Source: Roseibium salinum (GTDB lineage: Bacteria; Pseudomonadota; Alphaproteobacteria; Rhizobiales; Stappiaceae). From it: a stretch of DNA of 64,000 nt. A program made the position numbers and the translations under genes. The DNA lies in NCBI RefSeq assembly GCF_026240905.1, contig NZ_JAPEVI010000003.1:2542001-2606000 (forward strand), in the 5' to 3' direction. The first letter of the stretch is position 1. The number at the start of each line of letters is the position of its first letter. Shown piece by piece: positions 51,330-59,274 of the stretch. Below the pieces are notes generated by a model. The model did not search any database. It saw only the letters and a list, made by a program, of their open reading frames with translations, and had not been told where the DNA came from.

Positions 51330-53551
51330 TCCGCTGCGTCCCTGTGCTCACGGTCCGGCCGTTTCCGGACGATTTCCGATGGATCGAAATCATCGACGGC
51401 GATCACCTTGTCGATGAGAGCTTCTGCCTGCCGCAGCTTCTGCTCTTCCGCCGCGGTCAAGACGCCCTTCCGGAGCGCCTCGTCGGCGGTGAGCCTGGCC
51501 TCACGTAGCTTGCGGCGCAGCGGTTCGACCTCCACGACCATGGCAAATGCGTCCTCCAGTTTCCTCAAGGCTCCCTCGCCGCCGACCGCATGCACGCCGG
51601 CGGTCAGCCGGTCGCGCGTCGATGACGGCGTCAGCAGCAGCTCGGCACATTCGCGGGTCAGATCGTCGGACGGGCCGCGATGGGCGCCTCCCGGAAGGGT
51701 CACCATCCTCAGGAACAGCGCCGCCGGCCGGTTGGGCAGGTTGACCAGCACCTGATCGAGGCTGGACGCGATCGTGGCAAAAGAGGTCTCCGCCGCCCAT
51801 TCGACAAGCGGGAAATCCGCGGCGGTACTACCCTCGTCGTGCCAGCGCTTCAGAACGGCGGACATCAGGTAAAGCTCGGACAGCACATCGCCAAGCCGGG
51901 CGGAGAGCATCTCCTTGCGTTTCAGCGAACCGCCCAGCGTCAGCAGGGCGAAATCGGAGATCAGCGCGAAAGCGGCGGCATAGCGTGACAGCCGCCTGTA
52001 GATCCATGTGGCCCTGCCGGCGTCCGGCGCCGGTGCGTACATACTGCCGGTCCAGGCCCTGCCGGCTGCGCGGAAGAACGTCTTCACCGCGTGTCCGGCA
52101 TGGGCCCAGAAAGCCTTGTCGAACGCGTCCAGTGCTTCGTCTTCGTCGTCCTTGTCGAGGGCGAGAATTTCATCCAGCAGATGCGGGTGGCAGCGGATCG
52201 CGCCCTGACCGAAGATGATCATGTTGCGCGTCAGGATATTGGCCCCTTCCACGGTGATGCCCACCGGGACGGACTTGTGAAAGTTGCCGAGATAGTTGTT
52301 CGGCCCGTCGATCACGGTCTTGCCGCCATGCACGTCCATGGCATCGTCGATGGCCTCGCGCATGCGATAGGTGGCGTTCGATTTCATGATGCTGGAAATC
52401 ACGGCGAGCTTTCGGCCCTCATCGAGGCCGGCACAGGTCAGTTTCCGGGCCGCGTCGAGCAGGTAGGCATTGGCGGCAAGGCGCCCGAGGCGGCGCTGAA
52501 CGCCCTCGAACTTGCCGATGGGAATTCCGAACTGTTCGCGGATGCGGGAATAGGCTCCTGTGGTGTGTGCGGCCATCGACGCGGCGGCCGAAGACAGCGA
52601 GGGCAGCGAGATGCCGCGCCCGGCGGCAAGCGCGCTCATCAGCATGATCCAGCCCTTGCCGGCATAATCCGGTCCGCCGATGATGTTGTCGAGCGGTATG
52701 AAGACATCCTCTCCGGTGGTCGGGCCGTTCTGAAAAACCTGGCCGCAGGGAATGTGACGCCGTCCGATCGAAACGCCCGGCAGGCCGGTCGGGACAAGAG
52801 CGCAGGTAATACCCTCCGCGCCCTGCCTGCCCAACAGGCCGTCCGGGTCCTGCAGCTTGAAGGCAAGTCCGAGAACGGTGGAGACCGGGCCGAGCGTAAT
52901 GTAGCGCTTGGACCAGTTGAGGCGCAGGCCGACGACGCCGTCCTGCTCACAGACGACGCCCGTATCGCGCATGGCTGAAGCGTCGGAGCCGGCATGTTCG
53001 CTCGTCAGCGCAAAGGCCGGCACCTCTTCTCCCTTTGCCAGCCGCGGCAGCCAGTGGTCCTTCTGTTCGTCCGTGCCGAATTGCAGCAGCAACTCCCCCG
53101 GCCCGAGCGAGTTGGGCACCATGACGGTAACGCCGGCCGTAATCGAGGCGGTCGAAATGCGTCGCACGACCTCGGAATGGGCAAAGCTGGAAAAACCGAG
53201 GCCGCCATACTCTTCGGGAATGATCATGCCGAAGAAACGGTTGGATTTCATGAATTTCCAGACGTCCTCGGGAAGATCGCCGGCGCGGGTGATCTCCCAG
53301 TCGTGGAGCATGGTGCACAGCTCCTCGCAGGGACGGTCGAGGAATTCCTGCTCCTTGCCCGTAAGGGCGGCGGGTGCGGTGGCCAGCAGCTTGTTCCAGT
53401 CGGGATTGCCGCTGAAAAGGTCGGCATCCCACCAGACCTCGCCGGCGTCGACGGCATCGCGCTCGGTTTCGGAAAGCGTCGGAAGCTGGCCCCGTGCCCA
53501 GTTGAATATCGGGCGCGTGAGCCTGTCGCGTCGAAATGTGCGCATCGCCAT
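51326..53551 (-). CDS. fadE: Acyl-CoA dehydrogenase (FadE type)
   Basis: A 741-aa FAD enzyme that begins beta-oxidation. The FAD/substrate segment is ALTSEHAGSDASAMRDTGVV, and the core contains PSLSSAAASMAAHTTGAYSR and the C-terminal DUF1974-like part (RPAALFLRMVTLPGGAHRGP). It is longer than ordinary acyl-CoA dehydrogenases (about 380 aa), as FadE proteins are. AGGAG precedes the ATG. It is the first gene of fadE-fadI-fadJ-CoA-transferase. No EcfG site lies in the 174-nt upstream gap, and no FadR-type operator was recognised. Confidence 0.9.
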   Translation of the reverse strand: MAMRTFRRDRLTRPIFNWARGQLPTLSETERDAVDAGEVWWDADLFSGNPDWNKLLATAPAALTGKEQEFLDRPCEELCTMLHDWEITRAGDLPEDVWKFMKSNRFFGMIIPEEYGGLGFSSFAHSEVVRRISTASITAGVTVMVPNSLGPGELLLQFGTDEQKDHWLPRLAKGEEVPAFALTSEHAGSDASAMRDTGVVCEQDGVVGLRLNWSKRYITLGPVSTVLGLAFKLQDPDGLLGRQGAEGITCALVPTGLPGVSIGRRHIPCGQVFQNGPTTGEDVFIPLDNIIGGPDYAGKGWIMLMSALAAGRGISLPSLSSAAASMAAHTTGAYSRIREQFGIPIGKFEGVQRRLGRLAANAYLLDAARKLTCAGLDEGRKLAVISSIMKSNATYRMREAIDDAMDVHGGKTVIDGPNNYLGNFHKSVPVGITVEGANILTRNMIIFGQGAIRCHPHLLDEILALDKDDEDEALDAFDKAFWAHAGHAVKTFFRAAGRAWTGSMYAPAPDAGRATWIYRRLSRYAAAFALISDFALLTLGGSLKRKEMLSARLGDVLSELYLMSAVLKRWHDEGSTAADFPLVEWAAETSFATIASSLDQVLVNLPNRPAALFLRMVTLPGGAHRGPSDDLTRECAELLLTPSSTRDRLTAGVHAVGGEGALRKLEDAFAMVVEVEPLRRKLREARLTADEALRKGVLTAAEEQKLRQAEALIDKVIAVDDFDPSEIVRKRPDREHRDAAE

Positions 53552-53725
53552 GGAATACTCCTGCCTGCGGAATGGCGGGAAGTCGGAAAAGTTCCAAAGT
53601 GTTCGTGAGCGGCACAGGGTCGCTCAGCCCAGAAACGGGCCTCGAAGTCGTTCAAGACCCTCACAATGACTTAGGGTACGCCTGCCAAAGTTCAACGCGC
53701 CGGCGTCTGAACGGCAAGCCCTTGC

Positions 53726-53983
53726 CTAAAGCACGTCATCGGCCAATGGCTTGCCGCTCTGGTTCGAGTCGATGATTTTCCTGACCTCTTTGATCAGCTG
53801 TTCACGGTCCTCGCTCGGGCTCTCGGCCTGTGCGGAGCTGAGTTCGGTCAAAACGGCCTTCAGCCAGCTCTTGCGGTCATCGGCCGAATAGCCCTCGTCG
53901 GCGAGGACATCCTGTATTTCGTTCAGCCTTACCTGCTTGCTCGAATGAGGCACATTCAACTTGCGTTCTGCTTTTTCTGTCAT
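53726..53983 (-). CDS. Small hypothetical protein of the stress regulon
   Basis: An 85-aa hydrophilic helical protein (SSKQVRLNEIQDVLADEGYS, REQLIKEVRKIIDSNQ). No membrane part and no recognised family. An exact EcfG promoter lies 35 nt upstream of the ATG and GGGGA precedes the start, so it is a supported stress gene of unknown role. It is followed on the same strand by fadE, 174 nt away. Confidence 0.72.
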   Translation of the reverse strand: MTEKAERKLNVPHSSKQVRLNEIQDVLADEGYSADDRKSWLKAVLTELSSAQAESPSEDREQLIKEVRKIIDSNQSGKPLADDVL

Positions 53984-54017
53984 TGATCCCCGGTTCCAAT
54001 TGACTGTCCAGGAAATA

Positions 54018-54042
54018 AACGAAACAGCGTCGGCTTGGTTCC
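54018..54042 (-). promoter_or_regulatory. EcfG-type promoter of the 85-aa gene
   Basis: An exact reverse-strand GGAAC (54042-54038), 16-nt spacer and CGTT (54021-54018) lie 34 nt before ATG 53983. Confidence 0.85.
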
Positions 54043-54139
54043 CATGCGGGGCGGGGACCGTGCCGCGAACACAGTCAGACTGGAGCTGTCCGCGCCAAAT
54101 TGATCATGCCCCGGATGCGCAGCCGGGTCTTGACGTCGT

Positions 54140-54466
54140 TCATGATCCGGAGGACCTGGTGCTGTCCCGGCCGTACACGTCCACGAGCCTGCGCAGATTG
54201 TCGGAGATGATCCTGAACTCTTCCGCCCGCGCCTGCTGCTCGGCGAAACCTTCCTGGATCACGGCGCCGGGATCCTCCTGGTGGTCCTTCACGCGGCGGC
54301 GCTCGTCGAGCCATTCGTAAAGAACCGCCCGTTTTTCCTCGTCCTTCGCCAATAGAAAGAGCACTTTCGTCAGGATATCGCGATGGGCGGTGAGGCGTCC
54401 CTCCGCTTCATCCTCGCTCATGCCAAGCGTCCCGGTGTGCATGTCTTTCTCGCCGTGCGGATCCAT
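54140..54466 (-). CDS. Hypothetical helical protein
   Basis: A 108-aa soluble, charged helical protein (GRLTAHRDILTKVLFLLAKD, EEFRIISDNLRRLVDVYG). Its ATG shares a base with the quinone oxidoreductase stop (TGATG), so it is co-translated with that gene. No family is recognised. The last 14 residues look less coding-like and could reflect a shifted C terminus. Confidence 0.65.
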   Translation of the reverse strand: MDPHGEKDMHTGTLGMSEDEAEGRLTAHRDILTKVLFLLAKDEEKRAVLYEWLDERRRVKDHQEDPGAVIQEGFAEQQARAEEFRIISDNLRRLVDVYGRDSTRSSGS

Positions 54467-55395
54467 CAGTGCCGGACCTCCAGCACCGTCTTGCCGCGGC
54501 TGTGTTCCATTTTCTGCACCTCCTGGGCCTGGCCGGCCTGCGACAGCGGATAGGTCCGCTGGACTTCCACGCGGATCTGGCCCTGATCGATGAATTGCGC
54601 GATGGCATAAAGCTGCTTGCCGTTCGGCTTGGCCATGAAGCCCGTTGCCCTGACGCCGTATTCCCGCGCCTTTTCAACGTCCGGCTCGTTCAGCGTCGAG
54701 ACCAGCCGGCCGCCGGAAACGAGGACCTCGAACGAGCGGTCCTGCGTGTCACCTCCGATGAGGTCGAGGACGAGGTCGACCGGTCTGACAACCTCCTCGA
54801 AGCGTTCCGATTCATAATCAACCACCTGATCGGCACCCAGCCGCGTGACGAAGTCGATGTCGAGCTGGCTGACCGTGGTTGCCACCCATGCGCCGCGGGT
54901 CTTGGCCAACTGTATGGCGAGATGCCCGACACCGCCTGCGCCGCCATGGATCAGCACCCGCTGGCCGCGGCGCAGTCCCCCGCAATCAAAGAGGCCCTGG
55001 CCCGCGGTCATCGCGGCGAGCGGCACGGCGGCAGCTTCCGTCATTGTCAGTTCGCGCGGTTTGGGCGAGAGATACCCGACATTGACCGCGACGTAGTCGC
55101 CATAGCCTCCGGTCTCCATGTCGAGAAAGGCAAATACCTGCTGGCCGATCTTGACGTCGGTCACGTCCTCACCGAGTTCAACGACCTTGCCGGCAATGTC
55201 CCTTCCGGGAACGATCGGAAGATCCCTCTCCTGGACCACCGGATATTTGCCTTCGCGGATCTTCCAGTCGACGGGATTGACGCTTGCGGCGTGGACTTCA
55301 ACGAGAACCTGTTTGCGTCCGGGCGACGGCTTGTCAACTTCTTCAAACTGCAGAACGTCCGGATCTCCGAATGCGTGCATTCGTACGGCGTACAT
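54466..55395 (-). CDS. Zinc-independent medium-chain quinone oxidoreductase
   Basis: A 309-aa MDR enzyme of the quinone reductase type: ASVNPVDWKIREGKYP and PGRDIAGKVVELGEDV in the catalytic domain, the NADPH loop HGGAGGVGHLAIQLAK (about residue 155). The catalytic zinc cysteine is missing, as in QOR proteins. It reduces quinones or enones with NADPH. GAGGGAGG precedes the ATG. A near-match promoter (GGAAC-N17-GGTT) lies about 260 nt upstream but is probably chance. Confidence 0.87.
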   Translation of the reverse strand: MYAVRMHAFGDPDVLQFEEVDKPSPGRKQVLVEVHAASVNPVDWKIREGKYPVVQERDLPIVPGRDIAGKVVELGEDVTDVKIGQQVFAFLDMETGGYGDYVAVNVGYLSPKPRELTMTEAAAVPLAAMTAGQGLFDCGGLRRGQRVLIHGGAGGVGHLAIQLAKTRGAWVATTVSQLDIDFVTRLGADQVVDYESERFEEVVRPVDLVLDLIGGDTQDRSFEVLVSGGRLVSTLNEPDVEKAREYGVRATGFMAKPNGKQLYAIAQFIDQGQIRVEVQRTYPLSQAGQAQEVQKMEHSRGKTVLEVRH

Positions 55396-55924
55396 GGTTT
55401 TCCTCCCTCGACGATTTCAGGGCGCGCTTTTGGGACCGGAAGTGGCGCCAGCTTCTGGTGGCTGTCGCCCGCCGGGCATGCGCTTCTTTTTAGGGCACGG
55501 ACGCACAAAATTGGACGCACTGGTCGCTTTGGAGCGGCAGCGTCAAAGCCCTTGGCCGATGCACAAAGACCGCCCTGCGGAGTTATCCTCTCCGCTCCTT
55601 GCCGTTTAGACGCCGGTGCGTTCAATTTTATGCGTCCGTACTCTTGTTGAACCCGAATCCGGCCGGTTTTGTTCCCCTGCCAGTCAGAATTCTCCGCCAT
55701 CCGGCGGGCTGGCGTCGCTTACTCCACAAGCGCGTAAGCAGAGAGAAAACGGGGCCTGCGAGCGCGGTTCATTTCCAGGGAGAACCGGTCTTCGGCCGCT
55801 ATATGCCGCCGGCGTGCCACTGCGCCGGAAAATCTTCCCGATGATGCCGCAAAGGCTTGAAATCGCCTTGGCGTGCGGACATTCTGCAACCGGAAGACGT
55901 GCCATCTTGAGGTCAGGAGGAGAG
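55396..55924. other. 529-nt gap between divergent genes
   Basis: No convincing gene. It is the divergent promoter region of the quinone oxidoreductase and the DUF3291 gene and contains the long inverted repeat listed at 55498-55638. No exact EcfG promoter faces either gene. Confidence 0.4.
55498..55638. repeat. 141-bp imperfect palindrome (long inverted repeat)
   Basis: The 23-nt left arm (55498-55520, CGGACGCACAAAATTG...) pairs with the right arm (55616-55638) with 21 of 23 positions matching and one of the two changes a possible G-U pair. The 95-nt interior has no reading frame of interest. This could be a MITE-type element, a relic, or a structured RNA. Confidence 0.7.
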
Positions 55925-56491
55925 ATGACCGGCCACTGGCTTGCGCTTTACACATTCGGACAGTTCGGCTACCGGGCGGACCACCCACGCGTCGACCTGT
56001 TCCACACCGCCGAACCCGGTGTCTGGGCGGCCATGGAGCGCGCCGAGGGCTTCATCGCCCGCTCCGGCTACGAGGACGAACCCGGGACGGAAAGCTGGGG
56101 CGAACAGGTGTTTCCGAAATACTGGACCGACAATGGCGACGGCTGGGCCCCGTCCACCATCTCGCTCTGGCAGAACCTGGAATCGGCCCTCGCTGCGGTT
56201 TACCGCGGTCTCCATGCCGAGATCCTGAAGCAGGGACATCTCTTCATGCAGGAAGCGGCGGACTATCCGCCCTATGTGCTTTGGTGGGTGCCGGAAGGTC
56301 ACCAGCCGGACTGGGCCGAGGCTGTCGAACGGCACGAGTATCTTGGCGACAACGGCCCCACCACGCGGGCCTTCACATTCAAGAGCGCCTTCGACCCGGC
56401 GGGAAAGCTCGTGACGGCGAACGGCGCCGCCGCACGGCAGATAGCCGAACGCAATCGCCTTCGTGCGGACGTGCCCAGGGCAGTTCAGTAA
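55925..56491 (+). CDS. DUF3291-family protein
   Basis: A 188-aa soluble protein matching DUF3291: HWLALYTFGQFGYRADHP at the start, AMERAEGFIARSGYEDEPGT, VLWWVPEGHQPDWAEAVER. These belong to a monooxygenase-like (ABM) fold group without a known reaction. ATG 55925 is favoured by GGAGGAGAG just upstream; the frame continues upstream to 55616 without support. It is divergent from the quinone oxidoreductase. Confidence 0.82.
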   Translation: MTGHWLALYTFGQFGYRADHPRVDLFHTAEPGVWAAMERAEGFIARSGYEDEPGTESWGEQVFPKYWTDNGDGWAPSTISLWQNLESALAAVYRGLHAEILKQGHLFMQEAADYPPYVLWWVPEGHQPDWAEAVERHEYLGDNGPTTRAFTFKSAFDPAGKLVTANGAAARQIAERNRLRADVPRAVQ

Positions 56492-56737
56492 TCAGAAGAA
56501 GATGTCGTCGAGATCGTCGGATTGCGTCTGAGGTGCCTGCAAGGCAGAGGTGCTGTCCTGCGCCTCCCCGAAAAGACCGTCATGAACGCGCCGTTCGCGG
56601 TCCATCGTGTAAGCGGCGCGCAATCTGCCCAGCTGCTCCAGGTCGATGATGGACCGGTCGAGCATCTCCGGTGCGACAGGCGCGCATGCACGCAACGTCT
56701 TGACGGCGGAACGGGGGTCTTTGGCCTGAACGTGCAA
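56492..56737 (-). CDS. Doubtful small ORF, possibly the end of a frameshifted gene
   Basis: An 81-residue frame with a plausible C terminus (ERRVHDGLFGEAQ, ending SDDLDDIFF) but starting at TTG with no ribosome binding site. A strong ribosome binding site (AAAAGGAGA) lies at 56867 before an ATG in another frame. Two added bases (in the C5 run near 56830 and near 56782) would join these into one protein of about 125 aa. This is speculation. The strand composition is coding-like; the family is not recognised. Confidence 0.35.
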   Translation of the reverse strand: MHVQAKDPRSAVKTLRACAPVAPEMLDRSIIDLEQLGRLRAAYTMDRERRVHDGLFGEAQDSTSALQAPQTQSDDLDDIFF

Positions 56738-56891
56738 CTGTGCCGCCCGGCCCGGCGTACCGGACGGACGGCATCCAACTATAATCGAATAATCATGGTG
56801 CCCTGACGCTCTTCCATCGGCATGGGGGACGGGCCGACCGAAGCGGCAGATGATCGACGATTGGCATGCTTTGTCTCCTTTTGCTGGTTCG

Positions 56892-57281
56892 TCAGTTTTC
56901 GATGACGACGATTTCAGCCTTCATGTTGGGGTGGAAAACGCAGTAGTAGGTGGACGTTCCGGCGTCCGGGAACTCGATCCGCGCCGACTGGCCTTTCTTG
57001 AGTTCGCCCGTGTCCCAGAGCGTGTCGTCTTCGGTGGCGGTATGCGGTGCGGGATCGGTATTGACGAATTCGACCGTATCGCCGCGTGTGATGGTGAGCG
57101 TCGCGGGAGAGAAAACGAATCTCTCGATGACGACCTGATGGTTCTCACCGGCATGTGCAGCCGGCGCGGCGATGAGGAAAGCCAGGGCGGCACCCGTCAG
57201 GGTGCCGCCGAAGCACGCCGAGCGAACGGCCTCACGAAGCGCAGGCAAGGTCCGCGACCATTTGCTCGGCGTGAGCCTCAT
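56892..57281 (-). CDS. Cupredoxin-domain periplasmic protein
   Basis: About 129 aa: a signal peptide (LTGAALAFLIAAPAAHA) and a cupredoxin domain with the copper ligands His in PAPHTAT and Cys/His/Met in YYCVFHPNMKAEIVV. It resembles amicyanin or plastocyanin-like electron carriers. The start is uncertain: ATG 57281 overlaps the DUF4142 gene by 50 nt, and a TTG at 57248 is an alternative. It is in an operon with DUF4142; together they suggest periplasmic redox or metal stress. Confidence 0.82.
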   Translation of the reverse strand: MRLTPSKWSRTLPALREAVRSACFGGTLTGAALAFLIAAPAAHAGENHQVVIERFVFSPATLTITRGDTVEFVNTDPAPHTATEDDTLWDTGELKKGQSARIEFPDAGTSTYYCVFHPNMKAEIVVIEN

Positions 57282-57762
57282 GTGCCTTGAAGGTGACAAG
57301 TGCATCTTCCAGGAGCGACTTGAGCTGCGGAACGGTCGCCCAGTGAATGAACTTCTCCCCGACGGTCTGGTTGACGACCTGATGATAGCCGAGCTCGTTC
57401 TGTGCATAGGCGCAGTCGAACGCCTTGCCGGAGAGTTCGACGAATTCGGCGCGCTTCTCGGCCGCACCTTTGACGAGCACCTGGCTCAGGTCGTTATCCT
57501 GCGGCGTCACGTTGAGTTCTTCGATCAGCGCGCCGGCCTCCGCATTCACCGCGGTGTGGTCGCGGATCATCAGGCTGGCGAACTCGCGAACCGCGTCGTC
57601 CTCGCTCAGTGCCAGCGCCAGATGGGCATAGCGGATGTCGAGCTGGCCGGCGGTATAGGCGGTGTGGGCGATTTCAAGATCGTTCATCGCCGCTTCGTCC
57701 GCAATGGCGGTCCCGGACAGGACGGCGCCCAGAAGCAGCGTGGAAAGCAGGTGGTTTTTCAT
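57232..57762 (-). CDS. DUF4142 periplasmic protein
   Basis: A 176-aa exported helical protein (signal peptide KNHLLSTLLLGAVLSGTAIA) of the DUF4142 ferritin-like family: LEIAHTAYTAGQLDIRYAHL, ASLMIRDHTAVNAEA. Several histidines could bind metal, but no clear ferroxidase centre is seen. GAGGAG precedes the ATG. It is divergent from the AraC gene with a perfect 10-bp palindrome between them. Confidence 0.85.
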   Translation of the reverse strand: MKNHLLSTLLLGAVLSGTAIADEAAMNDLEIAHTAYTAGQLDIRYAHLALALSEDDAVREFASLMIRDHTAVNAEAGALIEELNVTPQDNDLSQVLVKGAAEKRAEFVELSGKAFDCAYAQNELGYHQVVNQTVGEKFIHWATVPQLKSLLEDALVTFKAHEAHAEQMVADLACAS

Positions 57763-57819
57763 GGTTCAATCTCCTCTTTGGAATTACGACAGAGAGAGAA
57801 AGCCACAGCACAGCCGAAC

Positions 57820-57847
57820 TGATAATGCGCAATCGTCCGCATTATCA
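57820..57847. promoter_or_regulatory. Candidate operator palindrome
   Basis: TGATAATGCG (57820-57829) and CGCATTATCA (57838-57847) form a perfect 10-bp palindrome with an 8-nt spacer between the DUF4142 operon and the araC-type gene. The layout fits a dimer site for a regulator. The AraC protein next door is a candidate but not the only one. Confidence 0.55.
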
Positions 57848-57900
57848 TTCAGATCGTTCAGGAACATGGACTAGCGGTCATGATCGGGTAAAATGTCCCC

Positions 57901-58845
57901 ATGCTAGACCTGCTCAGTGATGTACTCACCCGTCTGTCTCTCAAGGGCACGCTCTATTTCCGCACCAGTTTCACACCGCCATGGGGTGTGCTCGTGCCTT
58001 CCTATGAGAATGTGGCCCGCTTCCACTTCGCCCATAGAGGCGACTGCATGGTGCGCGTGCTTACCACCGGCGAGACCGTCATGCTTGCTCAGGGCGATCT
58101 CGTCATCGTTCCGCATGGCGCGGCGCATGCGCTCTACTGCCAGCACACGGATCCGGAAGACAGCCTGCCGCTCGACCGGGTGTTCGAGCTTTCCGGCTAC
58201 AAGGGCGAGGGCGTGCTCGTCCATGGGGGTGATGACGATGTCCGCACGACGCAATTGATCTGCGGGCATTTCTCGCTGGCGCCGGGATCCAGGCACCTGA
58301 TCTTCGATCGGCTGCCCGCCTGCATCCACATTCAGAACTACGGCGCGGAGGCAGGTGCCTGGATGGAGGCGACGTTGCGCGTGATCAGCGGAGAGGCCGG
58401 CGGTACACGGCTTGGCGGAGACCTGATCGCGCTGAAGATGTCGGAGGCGATCTTCGCCCAGGCACTGCGCTCCTGGCTGGAACAGCAGGCCCGGACCGGC
58501 AACGAGCTGGCAGGCTTTGCCGACCCGCAGATCTCGCGCGCGCTCAACGCTTTCCACCGCGACCCGGCCCTGCCCTGGACGGTTGAAAGCATGGCCCGCG
58601 TCGCCGGGCTGTCGCGCACCGGTTTTGCCCAGCAGTTTGCCCGCAAGATGGGGGTGACGCCGATGCAATACGTGACCGGCTGGCGCATGCAGATCGCGCG
58701 CCAGGGGCTGGCCGAGCACAAGATGAACGTCGCCGATGCCGCCGCGCTGGCCGGCTATTCCTCCGAATCCGCCTTCTCGCGCGTCTTCAAGAAGGAGGTC
58801 GGCGTCTCGCCGGCCGGCTACCGCGCGAAGGCCGCTTTCGCCTGA
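57901..58845 (+). CDS. AraC-family transcription regulator with cupin-type N terminus
   Basis: A 314-aa regulator. The N-terminal cupin (cupin_6-like; SYENVARFHFAHRGDCMVRV, GDLVIVPHGAAHALY) is the sensor part. The C-terminal two-helix-turn-helix domain is LPWTVESMARVAGLSRTGFA and AALAGYSSESAFSRVFKKEV, GVSPAGYR. It probably controls the adjacent operon or itself. The start at 57901 has a poor ribosome binding site and remains uncertain. Confidence 0.86.
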   Translation: MLDLLSDVLTRLSLKGTLYFRTSFTPPWGVLVPSYENVARFHFAHRGDCMVRVLTTGETVMLAQGDLVIVPHGAAHALYCQHTDPEDSLPLDRVFELSGYKGEGVLVHGGDDDVRTTQLICGHFSLAPGSRHLIFDRLPACIHIQNYGAEAGAWMEATLRVISGEAGGTRLGGDLIALKMSEAIFAQALRSWLEQQARTGNELAGFADPQISRALNAFHRDPALPWTVESMARVAGLSRTGFAQQFARKMGVTPMQYVTGWRMQIARQGLAEHKMNVADAAALAGYSSESAFSRVFKKEVGVSPAGYRAKAAFA

Positions 58846-58930
58846 GGTACCCGTTTCATTGCTGGCGAGTTCCGCCGGACTGTCTTGCGCAACAAAGCCA
58901 ATCGTTCACGATCCTGCTCCGAGACGGAGC

Positions 58931-59104
58931 ATGATCGATATGACCGATGCCGAAGTCGCGAGACATTGGGACGGCAATGTCATCAGTGAACCCGGGATGT
59001 CCGCCAGGGCTTCGATGTCTACCGGGATCTCTTCACATTCCCGGCTTTTCGACCCGGTTGCCTTAGCGGTTCACTCCCATTGCGGCCGTTGCCTGCTGAC
59101 ATAG
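58931..59104 (+). pseudogene. Remnant of a SAM-dependent methyltransferase gene
   Basis: The first 16 codons (MTDAEVARHWDGNV) match the start of class I methyltransferases, and then a different frame reads on with RQGFDVYRDLFTFPAF before ending. Only the first 55-60 residues of a gene of about 250 aa are present and it is frameshifted. It is a decayed fragment in the 429-nt gap between araC and the exported hydrolase. Confidence 0.65.
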
Positions 59105-59181
59105 AAGACCCGATCAAACCGTCTGAGCTGGATGGGCAGATAATCTCACATCGGAGATCGGCCTGTTAATATACATGATTT

Positions 59182-59202
59182 GAGTTTTTGTATACAAAAC
59201 TC
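59182..59202. promoter_or_regulatory. Candidate GntR-type operator
   Basis: A near-perfect palindrome, GAGTTTT, then TGTATACA, then AAACTC, with one extra T in the left arm. It lies just before a TTGACG -35-like element (59203-59208) of the hydrolase gene at 59275. The TTGTATACAA core recalls operators of GntR-family repressors. No GntR gene is in the window. Confidence 0.5.
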
Positions 59203-59274
59203 TTGACGCTGCACGCATGATGAGCAAGGTTCTGAGCGGGGGCTGTCAGTCAGGGCGTTCAGGGAGGAAATCAC

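Noticed and set aside
53552..53725. EcfG site or FadR box before fadE
   Set aside because: GTTCC is present but no AACG at the required distance, and no fatty-acid operator was recognised.
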